The position numbers were made by a program, and so were the translations under genes. Shown here in pieces: positions 40,429 to 43,311 of a stretch of 43,311 nucleotides of DNA. The notes under the pieces were generated by a model that worked only from the letters and a program-made list of their open reading frames with translations, was not told the origin of the DNA and did no database searches. Position 1 is the stretch's first letter, and each line of letters begins with the position of its first letter. Source of the stretch: Paludibacteraceae bacterium (GTDB taxonomy: Bacteria; Bacteroidota; Bacteroidia; Bacteroidales; Paludibacteraceae); NCBI GenBank assembly GCA_016297215.1, contig JAEDGZ010000019.1, forward strand, positions 1-43,311. Direction: 5' to 3'.

Positions 40429-41862
40429 ATGAAAACCTACCGTCTCATATTGTGCACTTTTCTCTTCTTGCTGCCCGCGTTCAACATGCAGGCGGAACTC
40501 TCCCTCGATTGCCGCGCTATGCTCCGCGCAGGCGCCATCATGCCCGATGGCAAGGTCGATGTGATGGTGGGCGACAAAGGGGCATGGACGGGACCGAGCA
40601 TAGGCGCAGACCTCTCCGTAACCTTCTACCCGCAGTGGCAAGCCTTGGACGACTGGTCTATCCCGTTTAAGCAACGCACCGACCGCTACGGCAACCCTGT
40701 CCCCCGCCGCCAAGCCGGCATGGGCGTGGGGCTCAGCTACTGGTGCTTCGGACAGAACCCCCTCCTCGGACATGCCATAGCACCCTATCTCTATCTCGAT
40801 ATCCCCCTCGTCAGCCTGCCGCATTTCGTCTTGGGGCTGCGCCCGGGCATCGGACTCGGATTCCTCACCAAGACCTACCGCAACACCGTTCCCGAGGGGC
40901 ACATGTTCCAAGACTTGGTGGACGCCAACCGTTGCGTCGGTAGCGTTACCAACTTCCATTTCCCCGAAGCTCTATATATGGAGTTCCCCGTCCGTAATGG
41001 CTGGAGCATAGCCGTAGAAGGCGGCTGGTACCATTTCAGCAACGGCTCCACCGTCCAACCCAACTCTGGCTACAACATCTTCGCCGCCTCCCTCGGTGCC
41101 CGCAAAACCATCAATGCACAACAAGGAGGGGCGGTCTCCAGGGCGCCCCAAAGAGAACCACTGGGGACGCGGGCGTCTCGCCCGCGGTCAGTACGGAGCA
41201 ATCAAGGAGGGGCGGTCTCCATGTTGCCCCAATATAGGGAAGAAAACGATAATTCAAATTCAAATCCATCATCTCCCTCCCTTCGCAGGGAGGGCAGGGG
41301 AGGGTCTAAATCGTGGTCCCTCGAGTTCGCCCTCGCCGCCGGTGCCCGCCAAGTCTATTACCGCGACCAAGCTACCTTCGCCGTGGGCGAGTTCCAAGTG
41401 GCTGCCTACTGGCTCGCTCATCCCATCTTCCGCCTTGGCGGAGGACTCGACCTCTTCTACGACGGTGCCTACAAGCAGCGCGAGACCCATTTCGGCAAGA
41501 CCCACCTCGCTGCCGCCAAACCCTCCGACTGCTGGCGCTTGGGTGTGAGCCTCCAGCCGGAGTTCGTCATCGGGCAGTTCACCGCAGGCTTCCATGTGGG
41601 CTTTTACCTGCTAGACCCCGTCAAAGAGCTGGAACCCGCCAAAGATGCTCAAGCCTCCTCTACGGGAAGAATAGAGAACAAAGGCATTTTCTATGCTTAC
41701 GACCTCCTCAATGCCGGCAGCGCTGGCTATCCTGATGGCTGGCTCTATACGCAGATAGTCCTCCGCTACCGCCTGCCTTACCACCTCTTCCTCCAAGCCA
41801 ACATGAAAGCCCACATCACCAAGGTAGAGTTCGTCTCCCTTGGCATCGGCGCATACTTGTAA
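40429..41862 (+). CDS. Outer-membrane beta-barrel, acyloxyacyl hydrolase/PagL-like
   Basis: A 477-residue exported protein; start at 40429 (MKTYRLILCTFLFLLPAFNM signal peptide). The first barrel half (to about 230) has VGLSYWCFG, APYLYLDIPL, RPGIGLGFLTKTYR and the family motif GGWYHFSNGSTVQPNSGYNI. There the H-x-S pair matches the catalytic residues of lipid A 3-O-deacylase (PagL)-like proteins. The second half (from about 297: SLEFALAAGARQVYYRDQ) is another set of strands ending LGIGAYL. Residues about 233-294 are low complexity and encoded by three or four palindromic repeats lying end to end (41125-41310), all kept in frame. They would form a long loop between barrel halves. It is larger than typical PagL, and the role of the second half is unclear. 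Confidence 0.78.
   Translation: MKTYRLILCTFLFLLPAFNMQAELSLDCRAMLRAGAIMPDGKVDVMVGDKGAWTGPSIGADLSVTFYPQWQALDDWSIPFKQRTDRYGNPVPRRQAGMGVGLSYWCFGQNPLLGHAIAPYLYLDIPLVSLPHFVLGLRPGIGLGFLTKTYRNTVPEGHMFQDLVDANRCVGSVTNFHFPEALYMEFPVRNGWSIAVEGGWYHFSNGSTVQPNSGYNIFAASLGARKTINAQQGGAVSRAPQREPLGTRASRPRSVRSNQGGAVSMLPQYREENDNSNSNPSSPSLRREGRGGSKSWSLEFALAAGARQVYYRDQATFAVGEFQVAAYWLAHPIFRLGGGLDLFYDGAYKQRETHFGKTHLAAAKPSDCWRLGVSLQPEFVIGQFTAGFHVGFYLLDPVKELEPAKDAQASSTGRIENKGIFYAYDLLNAGSAGYPDGWLYTQIVLRYRLPYHLFLQANMKAHITKVEFVSLGIGAYL
41125..41149. repeat. Family B repeat inside the PagL-like gene
   Basis: GGAGGGGCGGTCTCCAGGGC then GCCCC, a GC variant of 845-869. Translated QGGAVSRAPQ. Confidence 0.7.
41162..41189. repeat. 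Family A variant inside the PagL-like gene
   Basis: TGGGGACGCGGGCGTCTCGC then CCGCGGTC, the same variant as 7924-7950. Translated LGTRASRPRS. Confidence 0.7.
41206..41230. repeat. Second family B repeat inside the PagL-like gene
   Basis: GGAGGGGCGGTCTCCATGTT then GCCCC, starting 81 bp after the start of the first copy. Translated QGGAVSMLPQ. Confidence 0.7.
41269..41308. repeat. Family D repeat inside the PagL-like gene
   Basis: CATCTCCCTCCCTTCGCAGG then GAGGGCAGGGGAGGGTCT. CCCTCCC and GGGAGGG form a stem. Translated PSLRREGRGGS. Confidence 0.75.
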
Positions 41863-41918
41863 AAACCATTTCTGTGTATTCCCCTAATCTTGCTTTTTTG
41901 TTTATTTTACAAAAATCC

Positions 41919-41949
41919 TTGTATAATCAAAAAAAAAGTGCTAACTTTG
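41919..41949 (+). promoter_or_regulatory. Promoter of the ABC ATPase gene
   Basis: TTG at 41919-41921, 20 bp, TAACTTTG at 41942-41949. The leader of about 105 nt holds ATTAATGGTAAATTACACG-like boxes, similar to those near 35250 and 40245. Confidence 0.7.
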
Positions 41950-42056
41950 CGCCCAGATATAGAATGACCGATGTTTCCTCCAAATGTTCATGCGAGGAAT
42001 TAATGGTAAATTACACGACAATTAATGTTAAAGATAATTAATGTTAGAAACAAACC

Positions 42057-43311
42057 ATGTCCACAGCAATAGAATTTAACCACGTAGGCAAGCAATATCG
42101 TTTAGGACTCGTCTCCACGGGCACCATCGCCCACGACCTCAACCGTTGGTGGCAGACCAGTATCCTCCGCCGCGAAGACCCCTATCTGAAAATCGGTTCT
42201 GTCAACGACCGTGCGCAGAAAGCGGACAGCGAGTATGTCTGGGCGCTGCGCGATATCGATTTCAAGGTCGAGCAGGGCGATGTGGTAGGTATCATCGGCA
42301 AGAACGGCGCCGGCAAGAGCACTCTGCTCAAACTCCTCAGTAAGGTTACCGCCCCCACTACGGGCACCATCCGCGCCCGCGGACGTATCGCCAGCCTCCT
42401 CGAGGTCGGCACGGGTTTCCATGCTGAGATGACCGGTCGCGAGAATATCTACATGAACGGCGCCATCCTCGGCATGACTAAGCAGGAGATAACTGCGAAA
42501 CTGGACGAGATAGTGGACTTCTCCGGCTGCGAGCGGTATATCGACACCCCCGTGAAGCGCTATTCCAGCGGTATGATGGTGCGCCTCGGCTTCGCCGTGG
42601 CTGCTCACCTCGACCCCGAAATCCTCGTCGTGGACGAAGTCCTCGCCGTAGGCGACGCCGAGTTCCAGAAGAAAGCCATCGGCAAGATGAAAGACGTCTC
42701 CCAAGGCGAAGGCCGCACCGTCCTCTTCGTTTCCCACAATATGACCAGCATCAAGAGTCTCTGCAAGCATGGAGTAATCCTTCAAAACGGTTTGCTCATT
42801 GACCAAGGCGAGATAGACCCCATAGTAAGCCACTACCTCCGTGGTGACAACGACTTGGATAACCACAAGGTCTGGAACGAACCCTACAAAGGAAATAACG
42901 GTTTCGAACTATTGGAGATAGGAGTGCGCCCCAAAGGTGGCGACTACACAGATGTGATGCGGGTGTCCGATGAATTGGAATTGGTTATGCGCTATCGCTT
43001 GCAACAGTCTCTGGAGAAGTTTTGGATTACGCTCCATCTGAAAAATGAACAAGGCGAACGCCTATTCTCCACTTCCGGTGGAGGACGCTGCTACGATAAA
43101 CGCCATGAGGCTGGCGAATACGAGCAGATATGCCACCTCCCGAAAGATTTCTTCAACTGGGGAACATTCACCATTGATTTTATGGCGTTCAATCAGCCCT
43201 CCAACATCGAATGCTTGATGTCAGAGTCCGATTTCATCTCTTTCACCTTGGCAAATCGTCCGGTGGAGATTGGCGGTTGGATGGGACGCGAACCGGGCGA
43301 TATAACCCCCA
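42057..43311 (+). CDS. ABC transporter ATPase, Wzt/TagH type (partial at window end)
   Basis: An open frame of at least 418 residues, cut by the window edge. It is the ATPase of a polysaccharide exporter of the Wzm/Wzt (RfbAB, TagGH) kind. Residues about 1-245 form the nucleotide-binding domain: IEFNHVGKQYRLG, a long insertion typical of this group (WWQTSILRREDP), Walker A GKNGAGKST (81-89), the block GFHAEMTGRENIYMNG, signature YSSGMMVRLGFAVAAH, Walker B EILVVDEVLAVGD, and the H-loop LFVSHN. The C-terminal part (from about 275: NNGFELLEIGVRPKGG, LELVMRYRL, TLHLKNEQGERLFST, FNWGTFTIDF) looks like a Wzt C-terminal carbohydrate-binding domain. The membrane partner and O-antigen genes would lie outside the window. 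Confidence 0.92.
   Translation, partial: MSTAIEFNHVGKQYRLGLVSTGTIAHDLNRWWQTSILRREDPYLKIGSVNDRAQKADSEYVWALRDIDFKVEQGDVVGIIGKNGAGKSTLLKLLSKVTAPTTGTIRARGRIASLLEVGTGFHAEMTGRENIYMNGAILGMTKQEITAKLDEIVDFSGCERYIDTPVKRYSSGMMVRLGFAVAAHLDPEILVVDEVLAVGDAEFQKKAIGKMKDVSQGEGRTVLFVSHNMTSIKSLCKHGVILQNGLLIDQGEIDPIVSHYLRGDNDLDNHKVWNEPYKGNNGFELLEIGVRPKGGDYTDVMRVSDELELVMRYRLQQSLEKFWITLHLKNEQGERLFSTSGGGRCYDKRHEAGEYEQICHLPKDFFNWGTFTIDFMAFNQPSNIECLMSESDFISFTLANRPVEIGGWMGREPGDITP

Noticed and set aside
42102..42866. 254-residue minus-strand open frame
   Set aside because: Antisense to the ABC ATPase, whose Walker A, signature and Walker B motifs are clear.

Overview
The window looks like a chromosomal segment of a Bacteroidales genome. 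Twelve promoters fit the Bacteroidetes layout (TTG or TTTG, a 20-bp spacer, TAnnTTTG). There is a type IX secretion sorting domain, a TonB-receptor/DUF4249 pair, a short NtrC-like regulator, a PagL-like barrel protein, and little Shine-Dalgarno signal. Housekeeping genes on both sides look clearly GC-richer than the middle third.

Layout. 1-2.4 kb: two secreted proteins (a T9SS cargo protein and a Bacteroidales-type exported protein). 2.7-7.8 kb: lplA (+), facing a minus-strand run of a CYTH protein, mltG, a UspA-like protein and a helix-hairpin-helix barrel protein. 8.2 kb: tRNA-Ser(GCU). 8.3-27.4 kb: a probable genomic island bracketed by copies of the tRNA-Ser 3' end. It carries a long minus-strand operon with one good promoter at 24.72 kb, then esterase and DUF1294 genes and a TfoX-like pseudogene. 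At its far end an IS30-family element is split by a second insertion sequence with an 8-bp target duplication. 27.4-32.4 kb: TonB-dependent receptor, DUF4249 lipoprotein and GHL10-like hydrolase. 32.5-35 kb: recF and an NtrC-like regulator. 35.5-40.1 kb: gpsA, pgi, dtd and a metallophosphoesterase on plus, ribF on minus. 40.4-43.3 kb: a PagL-like outer-membrane protein and the start of a Wzt-like ABC ATPase that runs off the window.

The most interesting part is the operon at 9.86-24.75 kb. In transcription order it encodes: a voltage-gated-channel-like protein; an exported, membrane-anchored vWA protein with an intact MIDAS; a 1083-residue tubulin/FtsZ-like GTPase; a 1008-residue two-TM protein; a 1235-residue membrane protein with an FGE-like domain and two transglutaminase-like domains (the first lacking its cysteine); a membrane-anchored protein resembling a dead metallopeptidase; a small lipoprotein; and a membrane-anchored DNA/RNA non-specific nuclease. 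Tubulin-like plus vWA modules have been linked to membrane remodelling. This expanded assembly, with a channel and a nuclease on a tRNA-borne island, suggests an envelope-spanning machine, possibly for defence or conflict; its function is inferred only.

A second theme is short palindromic repeats (families A-E below). They occur between genes and also in frame inside four coding regions: the T9SS protein, lplA, the GHL10-like hydrolase and the PagL-like protein.
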